Shown one piece after another: positions 63,322 to 64,000 of a stretch of DNA of 64,000 nucleotides. The first letter of the stretch is position 1. Each line of letters begins with the position of its first letter. Under the pieces are notes generated by a model that did no database searches, had not been told where the DNA came from, and was given only the letters and a program-made list of their open reading frames with translations. Position numbers and translations under genes: made by a program. Origin of the DNA: Cellulomonas fulva. GTDB taxonomy: Bacteria > Actinomycetota > Actinomycetes > Actinomycetales > Cellulomonadaceae. Location: contig NZ_JAHBOH010000001.1 of NCBI RefSeq assembly GCF_018531375.1, positions 2,294,001 through 2,358,000 on the forward strand, written 5' to 3'.

Positions 63322-63789
63322 GTGGCTGACGAATCCCGTCGCCTCCAGTTGGTGGCCCTGCAGCAGGGGGCGCTTTCCAACGCCTACGGCTTCGCGGCGA
63401 TCCATCTCGAAGACCTGCGACCTCCGGCCGCAGTCGACAGTGCCGTCGCCATAGCAGAACTGCTCCGCGCGACCGAGGCAAGTCTCGGACTGGGAAGCGG
63501 GACTGGCCTTATCCAACTTGCGATTCCGCTTGGGCTCAGTCACGAGCTGAATACTTCGCCTCCCGAGCGTCTGTCCTGGGCGAATGACGACGAGCCGCCG
63601 TCCCTCTATTTCTTCGAACCCAGACACTGGGCGCTCCCGTCCGACCGCGAAGAGTACCGATGCCCCTGCGAGATCGCAGAATTCATTGGTCAGGAAGTGA
63701 ACGCCTCCTACGCCTGCGGGCGAAGCATGGCTGAGCGAGGTCGTGGCTGGGAGTTCTCCAGGACCCTGTGGGTGTGGACGACGCACTAG
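63322..63789 (+). CDS. Unrecognised 155-aa protein
   Basis: The ORF from GTG 63322 (TTAGGTGG 8 nt upstream) reads VADESRRLQLVALQQGALSNAYGFAAIHLEDLRPPAAVDS, a Leu-rich middle (LLRATEASLGLGSGTGLIQLAIPLGLSH), then a part with three Cys (YRCPCEIAEF, ASYACGRSMAERG) and the end SRTLWVWTTH. No family recognised, no signal peptide or membrane helix. Third-position G+C is clearly lower than in neighbours, suggesting later acquisition. The start could be upstream, and an antisense ORF overlaps, so coding is probable but not certain. Confidence 0.5.
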   Translation: MADESRRLQLVALQQGALSNAYGFAAIHLEDLRPPAAVDSAVAIAELLRATEASLGLGSGTGLIQLAIPLGLSHELNTSPPERLSWANDDEPPSLYFFEPRHWALPSDREEYRCPCEIAEFIGQEVNASYACGRSMAERGRGWEFSRTLWVWTTH

Positions 63790-64000
63790 AATCAAGAAGA
63801 TCGACGATGGTAATGATGGCGGCCGGGACAAAGCGCGCCGTGGCAGAGTCGCTGCGTTCAAGGTTAATGCAGTCCAATAGTCCACCCGGATCTCCGCCGG
63901 AGGGCGGTCGAGTCTCACCGGATATTGTCTCCGGCGCGCGAGATCATCTCACGATGCGGGACTGCGTGCATTACATGTAGTGCTCCGCAGGGCAAGCCGA
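63790..64000. other. Unassigned right end of the window
   Basis: 211 bp of lower-GC sequence with no supported gene. A 70-codon frame (63768-63980) is open but lacks a ribosome-binding site and recognisable content. Confidence 0.4.

Noticed and set aside
63277-63918. Minus-strand ORF of 213 codons over the orphan gene
   Set aside because: Rich in Arg/Pro/Ser with no ribosome-binding site; the plus-strand frame has a better start and more protein-like content, though certainty is limited.
63768-63980. 70-aa ORF at the right end
   Set aside because: No ribosome-binding site, overlaps the end of the previous ORF and has no recognisable feature.

Overview
The window is very GC-rich, starts many genes with GTG, and uses 4-bp ATGA/GTGA overlaps between neighbouring genes. 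Gene order matches the conserved core of Actinobacteria: leuD-hup, gpsA-ddl-DUF3515-thiL, rpmB-DAK2-recG-rsmD-coaD, sepIVA-like-DUF177-rpmF-rnc-mutM, rne-rplU-rpmA-obg-proB-proA-nadD-rsfS-gpgP. A Cellulomonas-like member of the Micrococcales fits best. That is an inference from gene content and synteny; no phylogenetic marker was compared.

Layout. 0-9 kb: end of leucine synthesis, a histone-like HU, peptidoglycan (murA, ddl) and phospholipid (plsC, gpsA) precursor genes, thiL. 9-18 kb: translation, repair and CoA genes. 18-28 kb: a dehydrogenase, then a DevR/DevS-like two-component pair whose kinase gene is the last gene of a cydABDC (cytochrome bd) operon. 28-40.5 kb: RNase E/G with very long disordered arms, ribosomal proteins L21/L27, Obg, proline and NAD synthesis, RsfS, a phosphatase, then tRNA-Ala(GGC). 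40.8-46 kb: an ABC exporter pair and a large membrane protein combining a degenerate kinase-like domain with a flippase-type module. 46-54 kb: a stress and envelope section with an HrcA/CIRCE-controlled Hsp20, a YihY protein, a three-gene membrane cluster (DUF3618, holin-like), a manganese catalase with a one-base frameshift, and a ThrE-type exporter. 54-58.5 kb: an ECF sigma factor, a secreted protein, PEP carboxylase. 58.6-63 kb: a TPP-riboswitch-controlled ykoFEDC thiamine-precursor ECF transporter operon ending in a Nudix gene. 63-64 kb: lower-GC DNA with an unrecognised ORF, possibly the edge of an accessory region.

Recurring themes: (1) many genes carry a TANNNT -10 hexamer exactly 6 nt before the start codon, predicting leaderless mRNAs; (2) short GC-rich tandem repeats (9-15 bp units) lie in several gene gaps and have related forms inside mutM and the gamma-synthase gene; (3) strong perfect hairpins act as terminators. 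I found no CRISPR array, insertion sequence, prophage or complete defence system. The least described items are the frameshifted catalase whose frame runs into the next gene, the pseudokinase-flippase fusion, and the orphan ORF at the right end.
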